A DNA stretch of 64,000 bases, from NCBI GenBank assembly GCA_014905825.1, contig JACGCN010000007.1:1302001-1366000 (forward strand). The letters run 5' to 3'. Positions 33,831-47,292 of this stretch are shown here, in pieces. Positions within the stretch are counted from its first letter, which is position 1; each line of letters begins with the position of its first letter. The translations under genes and the position numbers were made by a program. This DNA comes from Lyophyllum atratum. Lineage: Eukaryota; Basidiomycota; Agaricomycetes; Agaricales; Lyophyllaceae. The notes under the pieces are model-generated. The model was not told the origin of the DNA and did not search any database. It saw only the letters and a list, made by a program, of their open reading frames with translations.

Positions 33831-36800
33831 TCAATCATCGTACTGGTCGTCGTCGTTATCCTCGACTGGTGCCGCCGGCTTCTTGTTGCTTGCTATGAAA
33901 GGTAACCCATCATCAGCCAAAGAGCAGTGGTTGTGATAGTCGTATACGTACCCTTCCTCGTGGCGGTACGCTTCCTGGCCGCTGCCTTCTTCTTCTTGCC
34001 CACACGCTTCTCGAGGGCTTGGTCTTGCTCACCCTGCGCGCGGTGTTCTTCCAAGATCTGGGCGGTCTTATGAGCCCTTCAAGATATCTCTCCCCGTCAA
34101 CTCTAGCTCACCTTTTCAAACTCGTCCAGGTCGGAATCGGGTTTGTCCTTCGACTTATTACTCCGAGCCTGCAAAATAGGAATTCTGAATGAGTTCTACA
34201 TTCTCGTGACAAGGATTAAGGGAAAGGCAGGCGCACCTTGACAAGAATCTCCTGGAAGCGCTCGAACACCTGCTCCTCGTGCAATTTGTCACGGTAGAAC
34301 TGAAGCCCTTCGATGAGCTTTTTGACCGAACGTTCGGATTTGAATGGCAGCAGGGAAAGACAAAAGGCGATGTCGCGCCATTGACGCTCGTCCTCTGATA
34401 GGCGGAAACGCTGGCAGAGCTTTTCGACAATGTTTTCCGCTTGCTTTTCCTATTATATCGAGAAGGTGAGCCACAATGTCCCAGTTACAGACGAAGAGGA
34501 ACAGGCCTTTTCGATAAAAGTAAAGATATATTTCAATGTGCTTTGGAATGTCTCTTCGTCCACGGCATGATCGCCAGTTGAGAGGTGGCTTATAACTGGT
34601 GCACACGATATGAATTAGTATCATAAGTCTTGTAGAGAGACAGCGGGGGGAACGTACCGTCGGGAAGATTGTTGTAAATAGCATTATCCTTGGTCGACAG
34701 CTCGTTGAAGAACAGCTTCGCCAGGTCGGCAATCCGCGGCTCCGGATCCTCCAGGCACTTCGCCATCTCACCCAGTTGACCCTTGACCTTGATCATACCG
34801 TTTAAGATCAAGTGCGTGAGCACCATGAGGGTGTTCTTCTTGACAACAAGATCCTTGTCGGAGAGGCCCTTGTATAGCTCGTTGCTGTTCTCATCGATGA
34901 TGTTACTGAATGAGACTGCGACGTCGCCAAGGGCAATGACGATGTTGCTGCGGATATTCGGGTCGCGCGAGGTCTCGAGGATCTTGAAGAGTAGTCGGTG
35001 GTGCTGGTCACAGAAGTTGGAGCTCACACAGAGGAACTTGCTGAAGGAGAGCGTTGCTGCCGCTCGCAAGGTTTTATTCTAAGGGCTCGGATTTAGAATT
35101 AACTGTCCATCAACAAAGTAAACCAGAATTACCTTGAACTTGTGGGGACTGCCACAGATGTGAACGAGCATGGGTCCATAGACAGCCAGCAGGGACCGAT
35201 CTCCGTACAGGAGCTCTGTCTCACGAACGGCAGCGATCCTTTCGCCGATTTCATCTTCAGCGTTCCCAGCGACTTGGTCGAGCTCCTCGCCGTCCTTGGA
35301 AGCCTGCTGACCGCTGGTGTTATTCGCGGCCTGCTTCTCCGCTAGAAGCACCGTCTCTTTAGGTGTAACCACCATCACAGATGCAAATGGTACCCACCAG
35401 TCTGTTTCTCGTCTTTCTGCCTCTTCCACTCTCGCTCAATCAGTTCGAGGAATCCAATCTGCTTGATTGCGACATGGCCGACCACAAAAAGCAGCTGGCT
35501 CAACTCAAATGCGTCACCCAAGTCGGCTTCCTTGTCCTCATCTTGGGTGGCTCCGGAGATATGCGTGGTATCATCAGATGCCCGCGTCACATCCCCTGGA
35601 TGGTCTTCATCCATCGCATCGGCATCCTTCTCTGTCGGTTGTGACTGTGTATCGACCTTCGGTTTACGATCCTTGTTGAAAGCCCGGATGGTCAATTTCT
35701 TGATGATATCGTTACAGAGCACGTCAGGGTGTTCTCCGAGCGCATATATGGTGTTGATGGCCTGCTCTGCCAGACCAAACCAATCCTTGGAGCGACAAGG
35801 CCTTTCTACAGCCGCCTGGAGCTTGCGAAATATAGGACTCTCCATCTCCAGGCGGAGCGTCTTGTCGAGTAACGAACCTGCCAAAATTCAGTTGCTGCGT
35901 GGAAGATGGGCGCAACAGACGTCAGACTCACCCTTCACCTTCTTCGCGCTGCCGTTCAAGCGCTGCAGAGCAACACAGGTATATCGAGCAAGTGTGAGAT
36001 CGGACTATATGCAAGCCATTAGCAGTCAATCGTCGGAAGAAACCTCTGCCCTACCTTCCCGAACGGCCCAAGGCCTACTTTGAGCATAGTTTCAACTCGG
36101 TCGGTCAGCACACTTCGTTTAGCCAACGCCAACATCCCTAGGATGATGATGGCACCTCGCCGCTGAGGCTTCGGGAGTTGCTTGTTGCGGCCTAGGAGCA
36201 CGCGCTGTCAATTCATACCACCTAGGCTGGAAGTGGCGAGCTTACTGTAAACTTGCCAGAGCTTGGTTACGACATCTTGATCAACTTGATTCTCATCCAT
36301 CATGATTCGCATCATCTCCTCCAAGCTGGTCAACTCTGCTAGTGTCGCATCGAATGTGAGCCTAGCGAAAAAAGCTTAGGCTATTGCGATCTCTGAATGA
36401 GAGAGACACATACTCGATCATGTTCTTCGTGACACGATTGATATAATCTTGTTCCGGCTCGGCGTTGCCGGGCAATTTCTCAAAGTATAAGTTTTTGTAG
36501 CATTTCAAGAGCTGAGAGCGAATGCCCTTGAGCTCGTCGCCATCTTCCGACGTTGAGGTACTGTTGTCCTTCGTCCAAATCAGATGTAACATCTTCTTGA
36601 TTCCAATCTTTAAACTCTAGCGTCACAATCCATTCAAATAACAAAGACTATGGACATACCTTTGCACTTTCCAAGTGATACTCGTGAGCGACACGGAAGA
36701 AGTCGATGGCTGCCAGAACCTCGGGCTTGTTTTTGGACCCCAACAACTCGCCTATAGTATTGGAAGCCTTTTCGACCTCACGAATGAAGGTCAGCGCTTC

Positions 36801-38851
36801 AGCGTAGTATCTCATGCGTAGGCGATACTGCAGGATTTTGTCGCTCTCCAAGGCTGCAAGAGCCTCCTGTTCGCTGGATAGCGCGGCAACATCCAGTTGA
36901 GACTTCCGAGGACCAAGTTCTGAACGCTTTTTCGATTTCTTCTTTTGTGTGGTTTCCTCATCGTCTGCATCGACGGACATGGATCGTTCGTCATCCTCGG
37001 TATCTCCGCCGTCCTCATCATGGGCGTCATCCTCCTCGTCACCGTCAACATCCATCTCATCCTCAGATTTAACCTTTGCGCTGTGAATGGGAGGTCAATG
37101 AATATATGTAGCCAGGTGTCAAAATTTGGAACACCAACCGCTGCTTCTTCTTCTTCTGTTTCGAGGATTCAGCTCCTTCATCGCCTTTCCGTCCGTCCCC
37201 CTCATCCTCATTCTCGCCTTCGCCATTTTCCTCATCCTCATCGTCACCATCGTTCCTTTCGACCGCTTTCCCCATACGATCTTCGACCTGCGCTAATTCC
37301 CGTTTGACGGCCTCATACTCCTCTTCGAACAAAGACAATTCCAGGAACCCGCCGTGCATCAATCCAAACGGATGTGTCACTAGAAGTTTGACCAGAAGCA
37401 CGGCTGCCACCTTCCTCACCGACGCGACCTTGTCTGACAGCGCCGAAACCGCAACTGTGGTGACCTGAAGCCGTTGCTTCGGGAATTTGGCTTTCAGATC
37501 GCAGAGCTTCGAGAGCACCTGCAGTACCTTGACGCGGACGTACGAACTGATATCCATGACGCGCTCGACAAGAAAGTCGTAAAGTCCTACGATCTGCTTC
37601 TGCACTTGTCGTTCCTCGTCGGCTACTCCAGGTGCTGCTAGTTCCCAAATGAGGAAACCAATGACTTCGACGATGGCGATGCGCATTGGGTAGGACTGGA
37701 GCAACCTTCAGCAAGAAAATAATGAACAACAAGCACGCAATACCCTACCTCAGAATCAAGTTGCTGGAGAAGAAGACTGAGTTGCTTGAGAATTGACCGC
37801 GGTGCCATCTCCGCGAACTTGATGATGAATCTCGCAAATACCCTCGGCCCCTTCTGGTCTTGAGCACTAAAAGTTTTCGCAGCGATCTCGCGGAGTATCT
37901 CATCGCCTAGTTGAGCATGGTCAAACTCCTTCGCGAGGACTGTGAGGCATTCAGCCATCGGTTCTGGGAGATGCTCGTAAAACTGCAGATATTGCATGAT
38001 AGTAGTTTGCGCGCCGAGTGAATGCCCGTGATGTTTAACCGCCAGACATATGATCTTGTACACCCCAAGTTTGATGTTGTTGACTTTCATGTACACCTCG
38101 CTCTCCATTATATGGTACGCAGGGCGGGTCATGCAACTAAGTATGTTCTTGTGTTAGCAAGTCTCAAGGGCAGTGCGCAATTTGATGCCTACGTGACGAA
38201 TGCTTCTCGTTCAGCAGTGGTTGTCCATATCCTTTGTGTTTGGAGACGGAGGACCTTACTGATCAGAGCGAGTGTTGGCGGAATTTGGTCAATCCATGTC
38301 CACGAATCGTTTCTCTTATTTGCTGCCGTTCGAGAAGTAGCTTTTCCTCCCGCTTTCCCACCCCGACCTTTTCGTGCCTTTGGAGCAGGAGTACTTGGCG
38401 CGTCGTCGCCTTCCGACTGCTTGACTTTCTCGGCAGCCGTAACAAACCACTGCAGAAGAAAGCCGTACAGCTCTAGAGGTAGCTTGTGCGACATATATCC
38501 TTGCTGGTCGCCTTGCTCGACATCCCTCGTCGTGGCTTCGAGTTCTGACTGTAGGCCAGAGGAAATGGAATCCAGCAACTTGTTCATGACGGAACCATGT
38601 ACGGCATTGGAATGCTTCAAAAGACTGCGGTATACATCGAACACCTCAGGATCGGTTATTGAGTCGCTAGACTCCGCTACCGCTTCGACAGCAGCTGAAG
38701 ACAACAGTGAGACTGACTACACTCTATGAGATTGGCGAAACCTACCTTCCAGCAAACGCTCTGGATCCTCTTCCGCAGGATCATGCTCGTGTGGAATATC
38801 ATAGTTGTCGTGCTCCTGGATCTCCTCCTGGAGATTGAAGTTGATCGCCAT
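33831..38851 (-). CDS. Condensin complex subunit 1 (CAP-D2 type)
   Basis: Large HEAT-repeat protein, roughly 1,350 aa over many introns, starting MAINFNLQEEIQEHD. Recognisable parts in order: DPEVFDVYRSLLKHSNAVHG, SWTWIDQIPPTLALISKVLR, YMKVNNIKLGVYKIICLAVK, ARFIIKFAEMAPRSILKQLS, YPMRIAIVEVIGFLIWE, DISSYVRVKVLQVLSKLCDL, and an acidic low-complexity insert with a poly-Asp/Glu run. Then QRRGAIIILGMLALAKRSV, SKDWFGLAEQAINTIYALGE, the condensin signature NIRSNIVIALGDVAVSFSNI, KGLSDKDLVVKKNTLMVLTH, and EDPEPRIADLAKLFFNELS. The tail is Lys-rich, then acidic, ending DDDQYDD. This is the non-SMC regulatory subunit (yeast Ycs4, fission yeast Cnd1) needed for mitotic chromosome compaction. Confidence 0.92.
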
Positions 38852-39167
38852 GGGTGTTGCAGTTCAAGTCGCAGTCTTTTTCAAGAATCAACGCGTCTAT
38901 CACGTGGATAACTGGTAGAGGTGTGACATGGTAACACAGTGTGACTGACGCGTCGTGAACGCGTGAACAGCGGCTGCTTTTAGAAACTTCGATAGGCGCT
39001 TTGAACGCTTCTCAACCAGCACGAGGGCGGCATGAGGATGACGGCGCCTCACGACATCACATACCTTGCTTCTTCGACTGGGACCTGACTCTACCCTAGG
39101 CCTCTGGACGGGTATCAACTTTTCAACGCAATTGAACCGATTCCAAGGTTTCGCAGTTTCGCACAAC
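38852..39167. promoter_or_regulatory. Divergent promoter region of condensin subunit and BTB gene
   Basis: The two start codons face away from each other across 316 bp. No specific box was identified. Confidence 0.5.
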
Positions 39168-39960
39168 ATGCCTGAATCAAACGGTATCAATGGCAGTGAC
39201 TTCGTTCTCCCAGAAAAACATGCCTTGTATTACCTGATGCCGATTACGATTCAGGTGAGAGCGCAGAATGAGCTGTTACACGACTTGCGGACTCAAGAGT
39301 AATCGCATGGCTCCAGGTAGACGACCACCTCTTTAAAGTGCCTAGGCATGGCTTTATGCAATATTCTCCCATCTTTCGAGACACATTCTCAATCCCTCAA
39401 TCTTCCACATGCCAGCTCGATGGATCGAGTGACAAGAATCCGATGAACCTGCCCGTCAGCATCAGCGACTTTCGATACCTCTTAGAGGTGATCTATCCTC
39501 TGTGAGTATCACTTCATATCAGGAGATCGGAGAGACATCGCGCTCAAACTATCTCAGTGAAACTCCACCATCGCCGACCCTCTCAAAGGATGGATGGACT
39601 GCAGTTTTGAAACTCGCCATCTTGTGGGAGATGGATAAACTCCGAGAACTTGCGATCACCAAGCTCACAGCAGCTACGACTGCGATCGAAAAGATCGTTC
39701 TAGCCAAAGAGTATTACGTTCCGCAATGGCTGCGGTCAGGGTATCAAGAGCTCGTCGACCGGGAAGAAATGCTGTCAATAGAGGATTCAGATAAAATCGG
39801 CTATATCTCTGCCCTTCGAGTTTTTCAAGTCCGGGAAGACAAACTACGACGGACGTACAGGGGGTATGGGTTTGGCTCTGCTGATGCGTTGACAGTTGAA
39901 AAAGTTTTTGAAGTGGAGTTGGCTGATGCGGATGCACACTACAAAACATACGCATCGTAG
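39168..39960 (+). CDS. BTB/POZ domain protein
   Basis: Exons 39168-39254, 39317-39501 and 39558-39960 give 224 aa. The BTB fold is visible as ALYYLMPITIQVDDHLFKVP, GFMQYSPIFRDTFSIPQ, a short charged loop, and VSISDFRYLLEVIYPL. The C-terminal part is a helical BACK-like region: WTAVLKLAILWEMDKLRELA, IEKIVLAKEYYVPQWLRSGY, and a final helix. Many Agaricomycetes have large families of this compact BTB type with no other domain. Probable protein-protein adaptor, perhaps for Cul3 ligases; no substrate can be inferred. Confidence 0.85.
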
Positions 39961-40449
39961 TCTTATTTTGTCAGGAAGTGGTAACAGGCTCAGGCTTCTT
40001 GCAAGTGCTTATGTCTCATAGCAAGGTACCCGCGATATGTCAGGCGTTCATGGACAGAAAATGACGGTCATGTCGTCGATGTAAAAGTCTCTCTCCCCCG
40101 TAGTGCTCAGGAGCTCTGTATTCAATACCTGCTTCAAGCGAGTGGCATCACGTCCACCCAGCATATTACCGAGGACCTGCACCACCGATTCCCATCACCA
40201 TCCCACTTTAGGTCCATCTCGTCATAGAAGACGTTGGGAGTTAGTGAGGGCAGCAAAGTGGCAAGAATGTTGAAATGACGGAATTACAGAGGAATACCAA
40301 TACAAGGCGCACCAATGTTTCCAAAGGACCTGGGCCTGATGCAGGACCTCCGACATGATAAAATGGTGTGAATCACTGGCGCTCAGCAACAATGAATTTG
40401 ATAGAGTGGTTAATACACTCAGGGTGCGAGAAGGCCGACAGCGGGTCGG
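39961..40449. other. Intergenic, convergent 3' flanks
   Basis: No gene seen between the BTB and MFS genes. Confidence 0.5.
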
Positions 40450-42803
40450 CTACTCCTTGGCATGCTCCTTTTCCAGGCCGCGGTTCTTGTAGAACTGGGC
40501 CTCAATGAATTTTAGACGACGCTTTTCCTCTTCCTGCATCATCGCCAGCTCCTGCGCGTACCGCGAGCTTTTCCGGATCCAAGGTCCGAATTTATAGAAC
40601 ACGAATGGGAAGAGTCCCATCAAGGTTGCGAGAATCCCGAGAATTGTGCTCGCCCATTGGAAGCCCACTGCGGAATAGAAGATGAGTGTCTGTCGTCCGG
40701 TAGAAACCTGAAGTCCTGACCGTTTTGGTAAAACGAGACGCTGACGAGGCATAGGATACCGCAAATACTCTCTGACGACGAACAGTCAGCATGGAAAGGC
40801 CTAGGAGATCATCTGAAGTACCTCGGGCAAAGCTCTGACCGGTGACAGCGCTGCTTGCCATCAGCCCATAGCTTTCCACTGTAAAGTCGGAGACCGCCAA
40901 GAAGACTGTAAGCAACGATAACCTCAGTAAAGTCCATCTCTCTTGAACTAGGAACGTACTGATATGACCAGAAATGCCGAAAACTATGAGCGCGCCGAGC
41001 GACACGTATAGATTAAAAGGCGGGTGACCCGTCCAGGCAAACCAGAACATGGAAATTGGAAAAAGGAATGCGGCTGGATGGAAGAGCCGTAGCACTTAGG
41101 TGACCGGTGAGTAAAACTTGGAGAGTTCACTCACCGAGGAATGCCCAGATGAGTTTATGTTCAGGGACACCCCTTCTGCCTTCCTTCGTTTCTCTCCATA
41201 GCGTCGCTTTTCTTTGCAGATAAAACAGAGGGAGAGCGAGCGTCATTCCAATTTGGATGAAAAAGAAGGTCAACTCGACCTCCGGATCCTTGAGGCCATA
41301 TTGCGCGTAAATCAGAGGAATTGCTTCAACTGCAAGGTACTGAGGAGCACGATGGTAAGAAAATGTTCTGTGAAGGCATAGATGCGCATACAATGATCCC
41401 ATAGTTCAAGCCGTCATAGAGCGCGAAACAGTAGACAATGGGTTCAGTGAATAGCATGGCTGGGTAACTACGTCAGTCATCGCACCTCGCGGAACGATAG
41501 AAAACGATACTCACTAGCTGGCCGAAAAACAGTTTCCTTGAGAATCTGGCTTACTGAACGCCTCCCTTGCTTTTCGTGAATTGCCCATGCCCTTGGACGG
41601 CCTGCCTTTCTCGCGCGCTCTGCGCGTGCAGCAAGAATGACACCGCCGCGCGTTTCCGGCACCAGAATGATAAAGGGGATCATCGAAGCAGCACCGACGA
41701 TGCCCCATATCCCGTACATCCAGCGCCAACCAACGGCCTTGTTGATGTACGCACCACTATGAATGGATCAGTTTCAGATGTCTGTGAGCGGAATAGTTTT
41801 GGAATCGTCGGCATACATTAAAGGACCACTAGTTTCAAAAATTCACTCCTAGAAGTATTTTCGAGATGACAAGAAGTGACTCACAGTACGACGGTCTCAG
41901 CTGAATATGCCCAGCCGTTCATGGCCCATAATCTGGACAGAGATTTACACTTGTCGGCAGATATAGGCTGGTTAGTTGCAAGGAATAACTCACCCTGTGA
42001 TGTCATCTCCCCGCCACAGATCTGGTATGTTCCCCACACTGGTAATGATAGTTGCTCCGGTAATTCCGCAGATGACACTATTGGTAGCGCGAATAAACAT
42101 GTTGGCTTCAGATCGACGAGCTTCTCAACTCCAAGAGTACGCACCGAGACACGATAATCGTCCCGAAATTAGTCGCTAGTGCGCAGGGTATTTGAAATAT
42201 ATCTGCGAAGAACGCGAATTGGATAGGATGGCAAAGTATTATTCAAAAGAAGGGGGCACGCGCAAAGGATGGCCAGACACGCTGACAGGACTTTCTTGCG
42301 GCCGAAATCCTGGGAGATTCACTTTAGTCTGACATTCGTCGTCCATATATAGGGTGGGACTTGCTTCTGCCAAGGGAGTCAGGATTACTGGACCCACCGA
42401 CATCCCGAAGAGAAATACAGCAACGGGAAGGCGGCTAACGATCGAGGAGACCCCAAACTCGTCTTGCATGTCATGCGCTATGGACGCGGCGGCACTCGAG
42501 CACATCGTCACCCAGGAGGTTTGCAAGCAACTGAAAAATGATGGCGGTTGGCACCTCTTACACGTCGCGGGAGGTAGAGCCAGCTCACATCAGTATGCAA
42601 ATCATGATTTTTTTCCATGGTGGAAAATTGAATGGGTTTTCGGGGTCGTTATGCTGTATGCATGTCAGTAAGCGGAAACAGCTCGCTGGATTTTCATAGT
42701 GGCTCACATCCCAGTGGATAAGTTCCGACTCCTCCGAGTCGTCTAAGTCCGCATCACGTTCGACTCCTTGAGGGATGCTCGCCGTGCTTGTGAGCTCCGT
42801 CAT
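40450..42803 (-). CDS. MFS transporter, DHA1 (drug:H+ antiporter) type
   Basis: N-terminal acidic cytosolic tail (DADLDDSEESELIHWD), then HNDPENPFNFPPWKKIMICI leading into TM1. Next come AHDMQDEFGVSSIVSRLPVA and VFLFGMSVGPVILTPLAE (TM2), then motif A as DFGRKKV, then FQIPCALATNFGTIIVSR (TM3/4 region typical of DHA1). Mid-protein has WGIVGAASMIPFIILVPETR, ending the first half. The second half includes a loop with QILKETVFRPA, FTEPIVYCFALYDGLNYGI, and a final TM with WASTILGILATLMGLFPFVF. The cytosolic tail is helical and charged and ends KNRGLEKEHAKE. Such proteins export small toxic molecules or polyamines across the plasma membrane. The ATG at 42803 begins MTELTSTAS. One intron uses a GC donor before motif A. 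Confidence 0.86.
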
Positions 42804-43518
42804 TGAAATTATAGGGTAGTCTTTGCGTGCGGACACGTAGCACTAAGCTGGCTGAGGTGAAGAGCGGGCAAGATGAGTCAGTCACAAGCCAAGGTAATAC
42901 TTAGCGGCTCTTAGCCCATGGCCATTTGATGATCCGACCAAAATGGGCCCTAAATGGCGTCACGAAAAAAAGACAGAGATCAGGTCGGGACTCGGGCCGG
43001 TGCTGCATTTCGTGCTCAGGAGCCAATAGTGGCGCTACATATTCCACTCTAGGATCGAAACAAGTCGAGACCAAGTGTTAAAACGAGCATATTTTTTCCA
43101 CCTACACAGGATGAAGTATAAGTAGCATTGGCCACAGAATAATCTCAAATTCGTATCACCGATGCTAAGCAAGCCTATCTGGTTGTGGTCTCGACCAATT
43201 ACGAATGATGATGATGCGATACAGTCAGAACTCGCTTCATCGACGCAGTGGGCATCGGAAGTAGGAACGGGGCCCCTCATGACCTGCCATCTAAAGTGAG
43301 GACTATACGCGGGGCTCGTGTAAATTGTACAGTAAGGTAGAGGGAGGTACTTATGGCACTACGGATATGACTAAGTACTGTAACGCCAGATGCGTCCGTG
43401 GAGAGCAAGGAATAGTGTCCGCCATGTCTATGAGTCTCGGAATATTGCAAGGAGTGAGTATGGTATAGCTATCGTCAAGGAAGTCCAAACGGTTGAGTGT
43501 CTGATACAAACGCGGGGT
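42804..43518. other. Intergenic, MFS upstream and tetraspanin 3' flank
   Basis: No supported gene. It must contain the MFS promoter on the minus strand relative to 42803. Confidence 0.45.
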
Positions 43519-44969
43519 CTAGAGTGCCGTCTCTGGCGCGCGACTGCCTATCGAGTCGTATTGGCTATAGTGTACGGAAGCTTGTTGAGCTTGTAATGGG
43601 GAATAAGGCATAGTCGGCATCGAGTCAAGGTGGAGGTTCGATCGTGACCGCGCGATGATTTCAGAAGCGACGTCTGTCCCGTATTGTTCTGCGAGTTGGC
43701 TAGAGAAGGTAGGAGTGAGAATTGAAGATTATTACATGTATATGAAGATTAAGGATAGGACAACGTACTTGGCGTAATTGTCCATGATGACAGCCATACT
43801 ATTCAAGCTCAGCCTGTAAGCTTTGGGCATCATACCTTTACCAAAGCGATAGGTGACGTGGTTAGAGCATAAGAGTCCAGCCACGATGATGAGGACGTGT
43901 ACTGGCACGATTGCAAAGATGGTGGTGTACCAGGTCTGCAGAATTTTACGCTCGTAATCCATATATGGGAGTTTGCATCCTGGTAAGGTGCTCCTAGCAT
44001 AGCAGGTTTGACTGACAGTGGCCTCGACATAAGGGCTGAAATATCCGCAGCAGTTTAGCTGATTCTGGACCCTTACTCTGCCATCCGCGCCCAATTGCCT
44101 AGACCATTGGGCATTGACTTTGCCCTCGAGGTTGAAAGACTTTCGCTTGTACGTCATGTACCCCGGTATCAGTAGGAAGATGAAGACGATCCAGAGAAGG
44201 AAGGTGTAGGTCGCAAGGAAAGCGCGATTGTTGAGCAAGATGCCGGCCCAACCAATGAGGGAGGTGACGATGGCTAACGCGGCCGCGAGGGTAGAGATGA
44301 TGAGCTCAGGGCGGTTGGCAACCCTGATGACATCACATTGCCTCCAAACATTGAACCATGTCAGTAGACACATGACGAGGCCGGTGAGGGAATAGATCGA
44401 AAGCTGGACAACAACACTCAGGACAGGAAGCGTAATTAGGAGGATATTGGGCTCACGATTGAGTTGGTGATGAACAGAACCCATTTGAATTTATTCCACC
44501 GGAGTTGTTTGTGCCCAGGGTGATGCCCAAAGTAGTCGCCTGAGACACCGTCATAATCCTCATCGCTTTCACCGGGCATCCTAGGCTCCCCGCTCTTGAA
44601 CGCTTCAACACCGCCCCCACGCTTTGGAATCTTTGCATCTGCGTTCCTTCCTCTCCGCTTCCTCGCTCCAGGAGATAATAGGGAGTGGGAGAACTTATGT
44701 GGCAGATAGTTGACCGTGAGTGAGACACCACTGCTAGCCGGACCGCCAGCTTTCCCTGAAGGGGTGGACGGCTGGGAGCTTGAAGGTGCAAAGGGGATGT
44801 TGGGAGGGTCGAGTTGCCCGCCCATCTTGTCGGCGAGCATGGGTCGAGTGGATCCGTGGGATACGGTCGAATTGGCGATAGATGAGCGTCTGGAATGACT
44901 TGGGTCGAAATGAGCACGGCTGAGGAAAGGATATAAGAACAAGGCGTATACTTACGACGTGCTGTCCAT
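43519..44969 (-). CDS. Tetraspanin, basidiomycete TSP2 type
   Basis: Long disordered N-terminal cytosolic region (STVSHGSTRPMLADK, Ser/Pro-rich stretch, ARKRRGRNADAKIPKRGGG, SDEDYDGVSGDYFGHH). Four hydrophobic segments follow: WVLFITNSI joined after an intron to LSIYSLTGLVMCLLTWF, then ELIISTLAAALAIVTSLIG, TYTFLLWIVFIFLLIPGYM and TTIFAIVPVHVLIIVAGLLC. The large loop has the diagnostic LNCCGYFSPY plus further Cys (SQTCYARSTLPGC). The cytosolic tail lies after an intron near 43712-43772 and ends with a short Ser/Tyr segment. Tetraspanins organise membrane microdomains. TSP2 is known as a basidiomycete-specific group, matching the host assignment. First exon 44969-44955 encodes only five residues (MDSTS). 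Confidence 0.87.
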
Positions 44970-45994
44970 CTGGGGTTGAAAACGCGCAAGGAGGGTGGAC
45001 AGTAGCCCGGATCAGTTTGCGTAATGGGTTTAAGGGCTGGACGTTTCACACACACCAAATTAGGATTGCTTCCGCTCGACAGTCTGAGCGAGCTGCGCCA
45101 ACGCGTATGCTCTCTCGTGGTATCCAGGTAAAGTGACCACACCCGCTGCATACAGTAGGAATACAACTCGGAAGTCTAGAAAGAACAGAATCGACGCGAA
45201 TTATAAGACAGACGCCCAATTCCAGCAAGTCAACATTCAAGTCTTTCTCCTTTTGGTCAACCTCCTCGGTGGCCGATCGAATCTAACTCTGATGATCACT
45301 AGCCCCTGACTGCCCTAGCGAGTTGCTTCAATGCTTGGCGCACTACACCAACTCTACACATACTTATCGGATAAATACTTATCTCTGATTTTATCGCTAC
45401 AGGGGCCAGACCACAGCAATAGCTATACTTGTTTCTTTCAACTCAGAGATGCGTTCGTCAGTTTCGATACTCCTCAACACCCTCTGTATCCAAACGGATT
45501 ACAAGCATGCTGCTGATAAGCGGGCCCAACTCAAACGTTGAGACACTCATGCCTCCCAAGAAGGTCCCAAACTCCGCCTACACCCTACCCCTCGGCCCCA
45601 GGAGCCCGAGAAATCATGGATGTACGCAGGCCCATAATCATATATCCCACCATAGGCCATGTATGGCCTTGAGCGCTTTTAAATCTATCTGGAGCGATGG
45701 TCACTCAACCCAGCATGGCGATGGCCGTAGACGAGACCGCTAGCGCTTGTTCAAGTTGACTTTAGATCTGGATTTAGGCCCGAGCTCCATGTTTTCCTAT
45801 CATTTCGCAAGTCAGGAGCATTCCGAGCACACCCACCGTTGCACAGGCTGCAAACGTAATCGCAGCGGCAGTCTTTCAACGTATACTCTACGTCCTACAG
45901 ATATTCTATTCCAGAAATGTTGTTATAGAGGCACAGCAGAGGACAAACAAGAATGAAGTTGGCGTTCCCTCTTCAAATGCGCTGCTCCAGTCCA
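44970..45994. other. Intergenic, tetraspanin upstream and GH43 3' flank
   Basis: No supported gene. Holds the tetraspanin promoter. Confidence 0.45.
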
Positions 45995-47292
45995 TCACTG
46001 CTTCAACACCGTTCCGTGTCTGACTGTCCCACTGAGATTGGGAATGGTCTGATAGGCGGACCATGTGAAAAGGTCGCTTGAGTCAGAGTAGATGTATTTG
46101 CCTAAGGTCCAGTGTCAGGTTTATCAACAGCGAACACAGTGTTGGTCTCTTACCAGTATTAAATCCGTCGGCATACCTAGGATGAGGAAGCAAATATCAA
46201 GAAAGGCTATGATTCAGATTGAAGAAGGGCTTACAAGCGGAACTTTCCGTTGGGCAGAATTGTGACGCAAGGACCTTCAGCTTGGCCCCACCCAGCGAAG
46301 TCACCCGCTTGTACAAAAATGTATGGACCAGTAAGGGAGTGGGCGACTGCGTGCTCGATCGTCTTTTTGCCGTCGGTTTCAGCCTTCGAGAAGATGTGGT
46401 ATTGATTGCTGCACGCCAGTAAGAATACAGTCCATTCCTAAACGACTCACGCACTCACTTGAAGTAAACAGGGAAAGTGTCGATATATCCCAAGCCTGCA
46501 TTCGAAATTCCTGAAAGGACGACAGGGCCCGTCCAAGTTTTCAGAGTGGAGTCGGTAGCAGTGAAGGCGTATGGCAGGAAGGGCCCGAAGCTTCCGGTTG
46601 AGAGCGAAACGATAATGTTGAGCTTGCCTGTCTTGGGATCTTTGAAGAATTCCTGGGATGATCATATTGAGCTCGCTGTCCTTTGGAGGATGAGTGGACG
46701 CGACGTACAGGAGCCCAGGTGTTGACTGGTGTTATCAAAGATGATGCGGTGGAAATGGTCGCCACTAACGTCCAGGTTTGAAGGTCTGTGCTGCTCTATT
46801 GGTTGCGTGTTGAGAAGAGGTGTGAACATCATTATGCAGAGACCTACCGCAATGGCGAAGTTCTTTCCTGCCCAGTTCGTCGTGTCTGAGTAACGCTCGT
46901 TAGAAGCCATTCCTGATCATGGGATCCCGTCACATACAGGCGATATAATATTTCCCGCTGAACCGCTGGATCAGCATGCGATGTAATCAAAAACGATCTA
47001 AGTCTACTCACTCAGTGTGCAAAATGACGCTAGGATCTCTGATGAGACCAGTGGGTGGCGTATACGCTGGCCCCTTCAGGAGAGAAAAAGTCGTTCCATC
47101 ATTTGACGTGTACACATACAAATTTGACTCCGAAGCGGCTGTGAATGCCGTGAAGACATAGGGAGCTGCCACGGCGCGCTTGAACGCCTCGAGTGATAGT
47201 TCAGGTGTGGTCGAAGTGATATTGGCACTCGGCAGAGCATAGGCCACGGAGAACAACAGTATCGCAAAAAGGCATGCGAGAGGCGTTGGCAT
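45995..47292 (-). CDS. Secreted glycoside hydrolase family 43-like protein
   Basis: The N-terminus MPTPLACLFAILLFSVAYAL is a signal peptide, so the protein is secreted. The five-bladed beta-propeller motifs follow: LYVYTSNDGTTFSLLKGPAY, GLIRDPSVI (expected catalytic-base Asp), YYIAYTTNWAGKNFAI, AWAPEFFKDPKTGKLNIIVS, IDTFPVYFK, YHIFSKAETDGKKTIEHAVA, GWGQAEGPCVTILPNGKFRL (expected general-acid Glu in AEGP), and a final TWSAYQTIPNLSGTVRHGTV. About 320 aa. GH43 enzymes act on arabinan, xylan or galactan side chains in plant cell walls; the exact substrate cannot be read from sequence. Several introns near 50 nt were spliced by frame. Confidence 0.85.
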
